From NCBI RefSeq assembly GCF_003171715.1, contig NZ_QGHL01000004.1:372001-436000 (forward strand): 64,000 nt of DNA, written 5' to 3'. Below, piece by piece: positions 30,957 through 39,248 of this stretch. Position 1 is the first letter of the stretch. Each line of letters begins with the position of its first letter. Source of the DNA: Novosphingobium meiothermophilum. Lineage in GTDB: Bacteria > Pseudomonadota > Alphaproteobacteria > Sphingomonadales > Sphingomonadaceae. A program made the position numbers and the translations under genes. Under the pieces are notes generated by a model. That model was not told the origin of the DNA, did not search any database, and worked only from the letters and a program-made list of their open reading frames with translations.

Positions 30957-32525
30957 CTATCTCCCCAGCAGCCGGATCGTCCCGGCATCGAAATTGCCCG
31001 CGCCTGTTGCAATGCGGATGGCATCGATCCCGCCGTTGCAGCGCCACGCCGAATTTGCCGCAGCAAGCGATGCGGCCTGGCCCAGGTCATTGATCGTGGT
31101 GGGGCCGCTGGCCGAAAGACCGGCATTCGCACGGAAATTCGGAATTATTCGTCCGCCGTGCAAAACCGCAGTGGCAGCGACAGAATTGGTGATGACATAT
31201 GCGTTGCCAAACGTGCTTCCATTGGCCGAGATTGCGATGGAGAAAGTGGTGTTTGAACCGCTGTCGTGGCTCAAGCCTTCAAAAACGATCAGCAGGTCGT
31301 TGTAGACTGTCGTTTTTAGATTGGCGAAGTCTACGCTGGAGACGCCGGTTGGCGTTACGCTGGCAATTTCTGTCCATTCACTGGCTCCGCCGCCGCCGTT
31401 AGCACTTAGGACGCCGGATGACAGTGACAGCCCTGTTCCTACACTGATCTCCTCGATGGCGCCGGTGCTGGCCGTGCTACGGCCCAGAAGCCGCGCAGTC
31501 GCCATTGTCAGCCCGCTGGAACCAACAGCCCCGGATGCCGCGGCGCCAAGATTGGTTCGCGCACCGCTTGCTGTTGTCGCCCCAGTGCCTCCACTGGCAA
31601 GCGCCAGCGTTCCACCAAGCGTCAAAGTGCCGCTGCTGGTTATAGGGCTTCCAGAGAATGTCAGGCCAGTGGAACCACCCGATGCGGCGACGCTCGTAAC
31701 CGTTCCGGTGGCAGGCGTAACCCATCCGGTATTGTAATCTGCCGCCGTCAGCTTCGCCAGCACCTGGCCGGTGCTGCCACCGGTCGGCACCCCTTGCCCT
31801 GCCGGTCCCTGCGGGCCGGTATCGCCGGTATCACCTTTCGGCCCTTGCGGTCCCGCCGGTCCCTGCGGGCCTGTATCGCCGGTATCACCTTTCGGCCCCT
31901 GCGGTCCTGCCGGTCCCTGCGGGCCGGTATCGCCGGTATCACCCTTCGGCCCCTGCGGCCCTGCTGGCCCTTGCGGCCCGGTATCACCGGTATCGCCCTT
32001 CGGTCCCTGCGGCCCTGCTGGCCCTTGCGGCCCGGTATCACCGGTATCGCCCTTCGGTCCCTGCGGCCCTGCTGGCCCTTGCGGCCCGGTATCGCCGGTA
32101 TCACCCTTCGGTCCCTGCGGCCCTGCTGGCCCTTGCGGCCCGGTATCGCCGGTATCGCCCTTCGGTCCCTGCGGCCCTGCTGGTCCCTGCGGTCCGGTAT
32201 CGCCGGTATCACCCTTCGGCCCTTGCGGTCCTGCCGGTCCCTGCGGGCCGGTATCGCCGGTATCACCCTTCGGCCCTTGCGGCCCTGCCGGTCCCTGCGG
32301 GCCGGTATCGCCGGTATCACCTTTCGGCCCTTGCGGTCCTGCCGGTCCCTTCGGGGCGATGACGGCAGGTATCGAGTCTGGATCGGGCCTGCGCGGCGCA
32401 GGACGGAATATCGCAGCTTCCGGGCCGAACCATGCGGTCGCAATGGCGCGTTCAGGCGCGAACCAGCGGGTGAGGACTGGCGCGCCCCCGGCATCGATGG
32501 CCGCTCCCGTGAAGCCCGGCGTCAT
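30957..32525 (-). CDS. Collagen-like tail fibre protein
   Basis: The protein has 522 residues. I use the ATG at 32525, which overlaps the upstream stop as ATGA. After a short N-terminal region ([22 protein letters not shown]) come about ten copies of an 18-residue Gly-X-Y unit ([18 protein letters not shown]). A serine/threonine/glycine-rich stalk and a C-terminal globular domain ending [17 protein letters not shown] follow. It probably forms a trimeric receptor-binding fibre. The last 60 bases contain the near-match to CRISPR spacer 7. Confidence 0.85.
   Translation of the reverse strand: MTPGFTGAAIDAGGAPVLTRWFAPERAIATAWFGPEAAIFRPAPRRPDPDSIPAVIAPKGPAGPQGPKGDTGDTGPQGPAGPQGPKGDTGDTGPQGPAGPQGPKGDTGDTGPQGPAGPQGPKGDTGDTGPQGPAGPQGPKGDTGDTGPQGPAGPQGPKGDTGDTGPQGPAGPQGPKGDTGDTGPQGPAGPQGPKGDTGDTGPQGPAGPQGPKGDTGDTGPQGPAGPQGPKGDTGDTGPQGPAGQGVPTGGSTGQVLAKLTAADYNTGWVTPATGTVTSVAASGGSTGLTFSGSPITSSGTLTLGGTLALASGGTGATTASGARTNLGAAASGAVGSSGLTMATARLLGRSTASTGAIEEISVGTGLSLSSGVLSANGGGGASEWTEIASVTPTGVSSVDFANLKTTVYNDLLIVFEGLSHDSGSNTTFSIAISANGSTFGNAYVITNSVAATAVLHGGRIIPNFRANAGLSASGPTTINDLGQAASLAAANSAWRCNGGIDAIRIATGAGNFDAGTIRLLGR
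31800..32345 (-). repeat. 54-base tandem repeats encoding the collagen-like stalk
   Basis: About ten consecutive 54-base units vary mostly at third codon positions (GCCGGTATCACC or similar recurs every 54 bases). They encode Gly-X-Y triplets. Repeat number could change by slippage or recombination and so change fibre length. Confidence 0.9.
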
Positions 32526-32872
32526 CCACACACGCTTTCCGCCAGGCGCACGAAGGCAGGCCCGGATATCGCCACGACTGCGCCATCGCGCAGAAAGCGC
32601 AGATCGGCCGCATAATGCCCCGGATCAAGGCTTGCGCTTACCTCTGCCGGGATAGTCAGGAACCATCGCGCAGGATCATCTCCGACCGCTGCGGTGAAGC
32701 TCACCGCAAATGCCGCCACCACCGGCGCTTCTGCCGGAGGAACGATCTGCCCGGTCGTTCGCTTGAGCAAGGCTTCGACCACAAGGCCATCGGGATCTCC
32801 GGAGATAACCTCGTGGCCGACGATGATCGGCTCGCCCCTGCGAAACAGAAAGATCGGAACGCTGCTCATCAT
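32522..32872 (-). CDS. Hypothetical phage structural protein, 116 aa
   Basis: The protein begins [20 protein letters not shown] and ends in VRLAESVCG. It appears beta-rich, with a pattern ([24 protein letters not shown]) common in small baseplate or fibre-associated proteins. It precedes and overlaps the collagen fibre gene and is probably its partner or anchor. Confidence 0.6.
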   Translation of the reverse strand: MMSSVPIFLFRRGEPIIVGHEVISGDPDGLVVEALLKRTTGQIVPPAEAPVVAAFAVSFTAAVGDDPARWFLTIPAEVSASLDPGHYAADLRFLRDGAVVAISGPAFVRLAESVCG

Positions 32873-32957
32873 GGTTTCCCCTTCGGCATGGCAGTGCTGC
32901 CATGGTCCGCTTCGGCCCGATCATGGCGCTGACCGGCACATTGCGCATCGCGGCCGT

Positions 32958-32980
32958 GTTGTGGCGCGCTCAGCTACAGC
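32958..32980. promoter_or_regulatory. Proposed Ogr-type activator dyad, site C (imperfect)
   Basis: GTTGTG, an 11-base spacer, then TACAGC, two mismatches from the perfect arm. It lies between the reversed fibre operon and baseplate gene J, at suitable distances for promoters in both directions. Confidence 0.45.
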
Positions 32981-33057
32981 GCGCGGGCGTTGCGCCTGCG
33001 CGCAGACCGCCGCCACCTGCCATCGCAGTTCATTGGACACGCGCCGCCGGAGGAATG

Positions 33058-33972
33058 ATGTCGGGACAATCGCAGAACAGCTTCACTGGGGTTGATCTTT
33101 CACGCCTGCCGCCCCCCCAGGCGATCGAGGAGCTGGATTTCGAAACGCTGCGCAGCCAGTGGCTGGCCCAGTTCCTTGATATGGCTGCGCAGGCGGGCAT
33201 CACCTTCGATGCCACCTTGGAAAGCGATCCGGTCATCAAGCTGATCGAATTGGGCGCCTATCGAGAAATGATCTGGCGCGCGGCCCGCAATGCGGGCCTT
33301 AGGTCGGTGATGGTCGCCTATGCGCAGGGCGCAGATCTGGATCAGCTTGGCGCCCTGCTGGGCGTGAAGCGGGAAATCATCGTGGCGGCCGACCCGGCCA
33401 ATGGCGTGGCTGCCGTGACCGAGACCGACGAGGATTTTCGCCGCCGTCTTGTCCTGGCACCAGAGGGATATTCGGTTGCTGGCCCGCGCGGTGCCTATAT
33501 CTTCCACGCGCTTTCGGCTGATCCGGATGTGCTCGATGCCAGCGCCATCAGTCCCGCCCCTGGCGAGGTGGTTGTCACGGTGCTTTCCCGAACAGGAGAT
33601 GGAGAGGCAGCCCCTGCCCTCATCGAGAAGGTCGAGGATGCGCTGTCGGCTGACACGATCCGGCCCATCACTGATCTTGTGACGGTTCAATCTGCCCAGA
33701 TCGTTGCCTTTTCGATCACTGCCACGCTGGTTTTCAGGCCCGGCCCGGACAAAAGTCTTGTGCAGGCCAACGCCGCCGCATCGCTGGATGCCTTCATCGC
33801 TTCGGCGCGCGGCATCGGGCGGACCGTAACGCGCGCGGGGATCATCGGGGCGCTTATGGTTGAAGGGATGCACAATGTCCTGCTCACCGCGCCCGCCGCG
33901 GATATCCCCATCAGCAATGTCGAAGCGCCGCACTGCACATCGGTGACGCTTGTCGATGGCGGATACGCATGA
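33058..33972 (+). CDS. J: Baseplate assembly protein J
   Basis: The protein has 304 residues. GGAGG at 33049-33053 favours the second of two tandem ATGs (33055, 33058). The segments AIEELDFETLRSQWLAQF, GADLDQLGALLGVKRE, DFRRRLVLAPEGYSVAGPRG and APGEVVVTVLSRTGDG are typical of gpJ. It forms the baseplate wedge. The next gene overlaps it by four bases. Confidence 0.92.
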   Translation: MSGQSQNSFTGVDLSRLPPPQAIEELDFETLRSQWLAQFLDMAAQAGITFDATLESDPVIKLIELGAYREMIWRAARNAGLRSVMVAYAQGADLDQLGALLGVKREIIVAADPANGVAAVTETDEDFRRRLVLAPEGYSVAGPRGAYIFHALSADPDVLDASAISPAPGEVVVTVLSRTGDGEAAPALIEKVEDALSADTIRPITDLVTVQSAQIVAFSITATLVFRPGPDKSLVQANAAASLDAFIASARGIGRTVTRAGIIGALMVEGMHNVLLTAPAADIPISNVEAPHCTSVTLVDGGYA

Positions 33973-34544
33973 TGCCTGCCCCGAACAACCATGCGTGCAT
34001 CAGCTTGCTTCCGCCCAACGCAACCCCGCTCGAACGCGTGTTTGATGCCCTGTTACAAAGCCGGATCGGCGCCATCGAAACCGCCTATCGGGCCTTCTGG
34101 TCGCCGGCGGATTGCCCCGCCGCCATGCTCCCATGGCTTGCCTGGGCGGTCTCGGTGGATGAATGGGATCCGGCCTGGAGCGAGAATGTGCGCCGCGCCC
34201 AGATTGCCCGCGCCATCCCTGCCCAGCGCCGGAAGGGCACGGCTTCAAGCGTCAAGACCATCATATCTGGTCTCGGCGGCACCGTTTCGCTGAAGGAATG
34301 GTGGGAGATGGACCCGCCCGCCGATCCACATACCTTCAACCTGGCAGTATCGCTTTCCAGCGGTTCCGGACCGCCCAGCGCGGCATTCATTGATGGAGTG
34401 ATCCGCGCGGTCGAAGCCGCCAAGCCGCTGCGCAGCCACTTCACCTTTTCGCTCTCGCAGAACTTCAATGGCTCGATCGGGCTGCGCGGCGGCGTGCGTG
34501 CTGCCGTGCTGGTCCGTGTCTCGATGACCGCACCGTCAGCGTGA
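33969..34544 (+). CDS. I: Tail/baseplate protein I
   Basis: The protein has 191 residues. LLPPNATPLERVFDALLQSR, LPWLAWAVSVDEWDPAWSE and RRKGTASSVKTIISGLGG match gpI. It connects baseplate and fibres. It overlaps J by four bases, matching P2 order J-I-H. Confidence 0.92.
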   Translation: MMPAPNNHACISLLPPNATPLERVFDALLQSRIGAIETAYRAFWSPADCPAAMLPWLAWAVSVDEWDPAWSENVRRAQIARAIPAQRRKGTASSVKTIISGLGGTVSLKEWWEMDPPADPHTFNLAVSLSSGSGPPSAAFIDGVIRAVEAAKPLRSHFTFSLSQNFNGSIGLRGGVRAAVLVRVSMTAPSA

Positions 34545-34619
34545 TGGCTGCCTGATGCCTTATCCCTTCGCACGCGCCATTCGGCCCATTCATGATCCCT
34601 CTTTCTGGAGCACCGTGCC

Positions 34620-35660
34620 ATGTCTCTCAATCTGGTTGTGACCACGGCGGGCCGCGCGGCCCTGGTCAACGCGGCGAACAACGGCACCCTTCCGGTGACG
34701 ATTGCGCAGATCGGCATTTCGGCCACTTTCACCGCCCCCGTGCCGACGCTTTCGGCGCTGCCATCCGAAATCAAGCGCCTTTCGGCCATTGCCGGTGAAG
34801 TCATCGCCGATGATACCCTTCACGTGACGATGCGCGATGAAAGCAGCGATACCTATGCCCTGCGAAGTCTGGCTCTTTATCTTGCCGATGGAACCCTGTT
34901 CGCCTGCACAGGTCAGACTGATCCCATTCTGAACAAGACAGCATCCTCGGTCGCGCTCGCCGCGTTCGATATCGTCTTTGCCGATATTAACGCGGCCAGC
35001 ATCACATTCGGATCGACCGATTTCATGCTGCCTTCGGCCACCACCGAACGGCAGGGTATTGTTGAACTGGCGACCAACGCCGAAGCGCAGACCGGCACTG
35101 ACAGCGCCCGCGCGCTTACGCCTGCGGCTGCGCGTTCGGCCATTCTGGGATGGCTGCTCAGCGTCGATGGCGCGGGCAGCGGCCTCGATGCCGATCTGCT
35201 CGATGGGCAAAGCTCCGAGTTCTATACCAACATCCCGGCGCGCCTCGGCTATGTGCCGCTCAATTCCAGCGTGTTTACAGCGGCGAACATCCTGGCGCTG
35301 CTGCTTAATGTCGATGGCGCGGGCAGCGGCCTCGATGCCGATCTGCTCGATGGACACAACTCTTCGGCATTTCGGCGCGTTGCTTCCTCCAGCATCACCG
35401 AAAACGGCGGCTATCTGGTCTATTCGGATGGCCTTAAGGAAACCTGGGGGTTCCTTGATGTTCCAGCCAACGCATTTGCCACATACCTGGTGCCTGTCCC
35501 GCATTCGAGCTGGATCAACCCTGTCGCCGGTGTCGGGATCTTTGCCGCAAACAACGCCGAAGAGAACACCGGGATTTCCTCGGTCACGCTTTCGGGTGTA
35601 ACCGTTTATAATGCAGAGAACTATAGCCTAAGGGTCTATATCCAGACCAAGGGCGTCTGA
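34620..35660 (+). CDS. H: Tail fibre protein H
   Basis: The protein has 346 residues. The conserved N-terminal fibre domain (MSLNLVVTTAGRAALVNAAN, TIAQIGIS) attaches to the baseplate. QGIVELATNAEAQTGTDSARALTP is a typical repeat of the central shaft, followed by two copies of VDGAGSGLDADLLDG. The short C-terminus is presumably the receptor-binding tip. This is shorter than P2 H. It is a second fibre in addition to the reversed collagen-like gene. Confidence 0.88.
   Translation: MSLNLVVTTAGRAALVNAANNGTLPVTIAQIGISATFTAPVPTLSALPSEIKRLSAIAGEVIADDTLHVTMRDESSDTYALRSLALYLADGTLFACTGQTDPILNKTASSVALAAFDIVFADINAASITFGSTDFMLPSATTERQGIVELATNAEAQTGTDSARALTPAAARSAILGWLLSVDGAGSGLDADLLDGQSSEFYTNIPARLGYVPLNSSVFTAANILALLLNVDGAGSGLDADLLDGHNSSAFRRVASSSITENGGYLVYSDGLKETWGFLDVPANAFATYLVPVPHSSWINPVAGVGIFAANNAEENTGISSVTLSGVTVYNAENYSLRVYIQTKGV
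35163..35353 (+). repeat. 44-base direct repeat within fibre gene H
   Basis: Bases 35163-35206 and 35310-35353 are identical and encode the same VDGAGSGLDADLLDG unit. They offer a site for in-frame deletion or duplication of 147 bases (49 codons). Confidence 0.85.
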
Positions 35661-35704
35661 TCCGGCCACTGGCGCACCATCGGGCCATCCTGCCACCCGC
35701 GCGC

Positions 35705-35727
35705 GTTGTGGCAGGTGCGCGCACAAC
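35705..35727. promoter_or_regulatory. Proposed Ogr-type activator dyad, site D
   Basis: GTTGTG, 11 bases, CACAAC: identical arms and spacing to site A, with flanking GCGC on both sides. It precedes gene V. The predicted start of transcription would be close to the V start codon, so the true start of V may be further in or the spacing may differ. Confidence 0.5.
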
Positions 35728-35772
35728 GCGCACCGGGTGGCGCGGCGCGCGGCGCGCGGCATGGTCTGCGCC

Positions 35773-36348
35773 ATGCCACGCACACCCGAAGATGCCCCCA
35801 CCGATGCCGATGCCCTGATCCGGGTAGGGCGGATCGCGTCGGTCGATCCGGCGGCGGGCACCTGCACGGTCAGGCTGGATGATGCGGGCACCGGCGGCGA
35901 TGATGCCATCAGCCCGCCCCTGCGCTGGCTGCACCCGCGCATGGGCGATGTGCGCGCCTGGCTGCCGCCGGCGGTGGGCGAACAGGGCCTGCTGCTGTGC
36001 CCCGGCGGCGAACTGGCGGGCGCAGTCTTCGTGGGCGGGCTGCATTGCAATGCCTTCCCCCCTCCCACCGATCAACCGGTGGCGCTGCTGCGCTTCAGCG
36101 ATGGCGCGGCCATCAGCTATGATCCCGAAGCGCACGAGCTGCGCCTTGAACTGCCATCGGGCGCCACCACGGTGCTAATCAGCGATGGCGGGATCGATCT
36201 GCAAGGCGATGTGGCGATCACCGGCGCGCTTTCGGTAAGCCAGACCGTGACCGCCAGCGATGACGTGATCGGCGGCGGGAAAAGCCTGAAGGATCATCGC
36301 CACACCGGCGTTGCCGCAGGCGCTGCGCAAAGCGGGCCTCCGGCATGA
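35773..36348 (+). CDS. V: Baseplate spike/assembly protein V
   Basis: The protein has 191 residues from the ATG at 35773 (another at 35761 is possible). The OB-fold start LIRVGRIASVDPAAGTCTVR and PAVGEQGLLLCPGGEL match gpV. Repeated beta segments follow (GGIDLQGDVAITGALSVSQ), with a C-terminal KDHRHTG spike tip. It punctures the outer membrane. It overlaps W by four bases. Confidence 0.9.
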   Translation: MPRTPEDAPTDADALIRVGRIASVDPAAGTCTVRLDDAGTGGDDAISPPLRWLHPRMGDVRAWLPPAVGEQGLLLCPGGELAGAVFVGGLHCNAFPPPTDQPVALLRFSDGAAISYDPEAHELRLELPSGATTVLISDGGIDLQGDVAITGALSVSQTVTASDDVIGGGKSLKDHRHTGVAAGAAQSGPPA

Positions 36349-36719
36349 GTTCGGCCAGCCTTTCCGGCATGTCGCGCGATCGCGGCACGGCGCTTTCGGG
36401 CGACGATCACCTTGCCCAGTCCATCGCCGATATCATCACCACGCCGCTGGGCAGCCGGGTGATGCGGCGCGATTACGGCTGCCTGCTGTTCGATCTGATC
36501 GACCGCCCGCTGGGACCGGCCACCGCGCTTCTGTGTTCAATGGCCATCGCCATTGCGCTGGCGCGCTGGGAACCGCGCCTCACCCTCACCCAGGTGCAGA
36601 TCGGCGGCGATCTGGCGCAGGGGCAGGCCGTGGTCACGATTTCCGGCATCCGCACCCAGGGCGCGGCCAATGCGCTGACCCGCCTGACCATTCCGATCGC
36701 CCGCAGAAACACGAGCTGA
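36345..36719 (+). CDS. W: Baseplate wedge protein W (gp25-like)
   Basis: The protein has 124 residues. HLAQSIADIITTPLGSRVMR and RDYGCLLFDLIDRP are the gp25/lysozyme-like signature of sheath-initiating baseplate proteins. It lies here after H and V rather than before J as in P2, so the baseplate module is rearranged. Confidence 0.9.
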   Translation: MSSASLSGMSRDRGTALSGDDHLAQSIADIITTPLGSRVMRRDYGCLLFDLIDRPLGPATALLCSMAIAIALARWEPRLTLTQVQIGGDLAQGQAVVTISGIRTQGAANALTRLTIPIARRNTS

Positions 36720-36834
36720 ACCATCATCCCCGAACCGGCGGCGAAGCCCGCCGCAAGCCCGGCGGCATGATGACGCAGTCGGCATTAGTCCGGGCGAAAG
36801 CCAAACGCCCGGTTGACCAAACAAGGAGCATTTC

Positions 36835-37998
36835 ATGCACGGCATCAAGACCAATGTGCTGACCACCGGCACCCGCCCGATCTCTCCCGTGGCCACCGGG
36901 GTGATCGGCCTTGTCTGCACCGCCAGCGCTGCCGCCGGGGCGGCCACCGCCGCGCTTGATGCGGCCTTTCCGGTCAACACCCCGGTGCTTGTCACCGATG
37001 TGCGGCGCGCCATTGCCGATGCGGGCACGGGCGGCACGCTGCGCCCGGCGCTTGAGGCGATCTACGATCAGGCCAGCCCCTTCGTGGTGGTGGTGCGCGT
37101 GCCGATCGACAACGATGACCAGGATGATGCCGTGATCGGTTCGGCGGGCGATTATTCGGGCCTTCATGCCCTGCTGGCGGCAGAAGCCGCCACTGGCCAG
37201 CGCCCCCGCGTGATCGGCGCGCCGGGGCTTGACACTGAACAGGTGCTGGCCGCGCTGATCCCGGTGGCGAAGAAGCTGCGCGGCATGGTCTATGCCGCAG
37301 CGCAAGGCGATACCGTGGCCGAAGCGGCGGCCTATCGCGCCGATTTCTCCGCGCGCGAACTGATGCTGATCTGGCCGAACTGGACCGGCGATTTTTCGGG
37401 CGATGCGGTGGCCCGCGCGCTGGGCCTGCGCGCCCGGATCGATGAGGAAACGGGCTGGCACAAGACCATCTCGAATGTCGAGGTGCTGGGCGTCACCGGC
37501 GTTTCGAAAAGCCTGTTCTTCGATATTCAGGATCCCACCACCGATGTTTCGGCGCTCAACGATGCGCAGATCACCACGCTGGTGCGCAGCCCGGCGGGCG
37601 GGTTCATCTACTGGGGCAACCGCACCTGCGCCGCCGAACCGCTGTTCTCCTTCGAAAGCGCGGTGCGCACCAGCCAAGTGCTTCAGGATGAAATCGCCGC
37701 CGGGCTGATGTGGGCGGCCGACAAGCCGCTGACCGCGTTCCTGGTGAAGGACGTAATCGAGACGATCAATGCCCGCCTGCGCGCGCTGGTGGCGCAGCAG
37801 CGCCTGATCGGCGGGCGGGCATGGTTCGATGAAGCGCTCAACGATGCGGCCGATCTCGCCGCAGGCAAGCTGGTGATCGACTATGAGTTCACGCCTGCTG
37901 CCCCGCTTGAAGGGCTGGAACTGAACCAGCGCATCACCGATCGCTACTATGCCGATCTTTTGCAGCAGCTTGGCGGGCTGCAATCGCAGGGCGCCTGA
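36835..37998 (+). CDS. FI: Contractile tail sheath protein FI
   Basis: The protein has 387 residues, close to P2 FI. The signature regions are PISPVATGVIGLVCTA, FPVNTPVLVTDVRRAI and the C-terminal sheath fold FTPAAPLEGLELNQRITDRY. A strong AAGGAG ribosome site precedes it. The 115-base leader resembles the leader of the tube gene. Confidence 0.94.
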   Translation: MHGIKTNVLTTGTRPISPVATGVIGLVCTASAAAGAATAALDAAFPVNTPVLVTDVRRAIADAGTGGTLRPALEAIYDQASPFVVVVRVPIDNDDQDDAVIGSAGDYSGLHALLAAEAATGQRPRVIGAPGLDTEQVLAALIPVAKKLRGMVYAAAQGDTVAEAAAYRADFSARELMLIWPNWTGDFSGDAVARALGLRARIDEETGWHKTISNVEVLGVTGVSKSLFFDIQDPTTDVSALNDAQITTLVRSPAGGFIYWGNRTCAAEPLFSFESAVRTSQVLQDEIAAGLMWAADKPLTAFLVKDVIETINARLRALVAQQRLIGGRAWFDEALNDAADLAAGKLVIDYEFTPAAPLEGLELNQRITDRYYADLLQQLGGLQSQGA

Positions 37999-38036
37999 CT
38001 TTCCCCTTCGCCGGAACCGGCGGCGCGAGCCGCCCA

Positions 38037-38707
38037 GGAAACCGGCGGCATGAACGCGAAGCGGGCATCAGCCCGGTTGACCACAAAGGAACTGCACCAT
38101 GGGCTTTCCGGCAAAACTCAAGGACATGAACTTTTTCGAGAATGGCACCAGCTACAAGGGGCGCGTCACCGAAGTGACCCTGCCCAAGCTGGCGCTGAAA
38201 CTGGAAGATTACCGCGCGGGCGGCATGGCAGGCCCGGTGCCGGTGGATTTCGGGCTGGAAAAGATCGAGCTGGAGTTCAAGGCAGGCGGCCTTGTGCGCG
38301 ACTTGTTCCGCCAGTTCGGCGCGGGCGCGGCGGATGCCACGCTCAACCGCTTTGCCGGGGCCTATCAGGATGATGCCACCGGGCAGGTGGTATCGTGCGA
38401 AATCATCACGCGCGGGCGCACCATGGAAATCGACATGGGCAGCGCCAAGCCCGGCGATGATACCGAACAGACCTTCAAGGCCGTGTGCAGCTACTACAAG
38501 CTCCAGGTCGATGGCGCGGTATGGATCGAGATCGACATGATCGGCGGGATTTTCCGCGTCTTCGGGCAGGACCGCCGCGCTGCCATTCGCGCCGCCATCG
38601 GCGCCTGACGTGCTTCCTGCCGGTGGTTCAGCGGGGGCCACCGGCAGGGAGACCTTCCTGAGGTCAACCGGACTGATGCCGCCTTCGGCGTCATGCCGCC
38701 GGTTTCC
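38037..38707. repeat. Imperfect 46-base inverted repeats flanking the tail tube gene
   Basis: Bases 38037-38082 and the reverse complement of 38662-38707 agree at 40 of 46 positions (words GGTCAACCGG, CTGATGCC, CATGCCGCCGGTTTCC). A related direct copy lies before the sheath gene at about 36764-36825. They bracket the tube gene exactly. Confidence 0.7.
38099..38608 (+). CDS. FII: Tail tube protein FII
   Basis: The protein has 169 residues. MGFPAKLKDMNFFENGTSYK, VTLPKLALKLEDYRAGGMAG and VSCEIITRGRTMEIDMGSAK match P2-type tubes. It builds the inner tube within the sheath. AAAGGAACTGCACC precedes the ATG. Confidence 0.93.
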   Translation: MGFPAKLKDMNFFENGTSYKGRVTEVTLPKLALKLEDYRAGGMAGPVPVDFGLEKIELEFKAGGLVRDLFRQFGAGAADATLNRFAGAYQDDATGQVVSCEIITRGRTMEIDMGSAKPGDDTEQTFKAVCSYYKLQVDGAVWIEIDMIGGIFRVFGQDRRAAIRAAIGA

Positions 38708-38745
38708 GGAAATCCCCGCAATGTTGAGCAGAAAGGCCCCCGCCG

Positions 38746-39096
38746 ATGACCGATGCCGATGCCACCCCCCAGGCAGATGCCGCCGCGCAGACCGTGAAGA
38801 TCAGGCTGAACACGCCGATCCGGCGCGCGGGCGGCGATATTGCCGAGATCACCCTGCGCAAGCCCAAGGCGGGCGCGCTGCGCGGGCTGAAGATCGAGGA
38901 TGTTTATCAGACCGATGTCAACGCGCTGATCGTGCTGGTGCCGCGCATTTCCGAACCCGCGCTGATCGCCGCCGAGATCGAGGACATGGAAAGCGATGAC
39001 CTGATCGAGCTGGCGGGCGCGGTGAAGGGTTTTTTTATGAGCGCCGAGATGAAGGCGGCCATCAACCGGCTGCTTGGGGTTCCATCGGCGAAGTGA
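38746..39096 (+). CDS. E: Tail assembly protein E
   Basis: The protein has 116 residues. KIRLNTPIRRAGGDIAEITL and LKIEDVYQTDVNALIVLVPR are typical of gpE-type tape-measure chaperones. Near the end, GGT TTT TTT ATG holds a run of seven T residues (39030-39036) where ribosomes can slip back one base into the E' frame. The unshifted product continues KGFFMSAEMKAA to the stop. Confidence 0.9.
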   Translation: MTDADATPQADAAAQTVKIRLNTPIRRAGGDIAEITLRKPKAGALRGLKIEDVYQTDVNALIVLVPRISEPALIAAEIEDMESDDLIELAGAVKGFFMSAEMKAAINRLLGVPSAK

Positions 39097-39212
39097 TTGC
39101 CGATGTCGCCGCCGTGTTTCACTGGCCGCTTTCGGAACTGGCCGGAATGGACCTTGAAGAACTGATCTACTGGCAGGCGCGCGCCGTGGACCGCCTGCCC
39201 CGGATGGACTGA
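39036..39212 (+). CDS. E': E' extension, reached by -1 frameshift from E
   Basis: From the slippery run the -1 frame stays open for 58 codons and contains VAAVFHWPLSELAGMDLEEL and YWQARAVDRL, the conserved GpE' pattern. As in P2, the fused E-E' protein is expected to act with E in tape-measure folding. No separate start with a good ribosome site is seen, which supports frameshifting. Confidence 0.85.
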   Translation, partial: YERRDEGGHQPAAWGSIGEVIADVAAVFHWPLSELAGMDLEELIYWQARAVDRLPRMD

Positions 39213-39248
39213 ACCGGCGGCCCTGCCGCGCTGCATCGGAGCGAAGCC

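Noticed and set aside
31748..32655. Long frames on both strands through the collagen repeats ([12 protein letters not shown] and RRDRQGRKG peptides)
   Set aside because: These are shadow frames of the 54-base tandem repeats; only the minus-strand Gly-X-Y frame matches a known fold and joins to sensible N- and C-terminal domains.
32902..33057. Upstream extension of baseplate gene J (MVRFGPIMALTG...)
   Set aside because: J homologues begin near the tandem ATG at 33055-33058, which has a GGAGG ribosome site; the extension covers the proposed promoter region.
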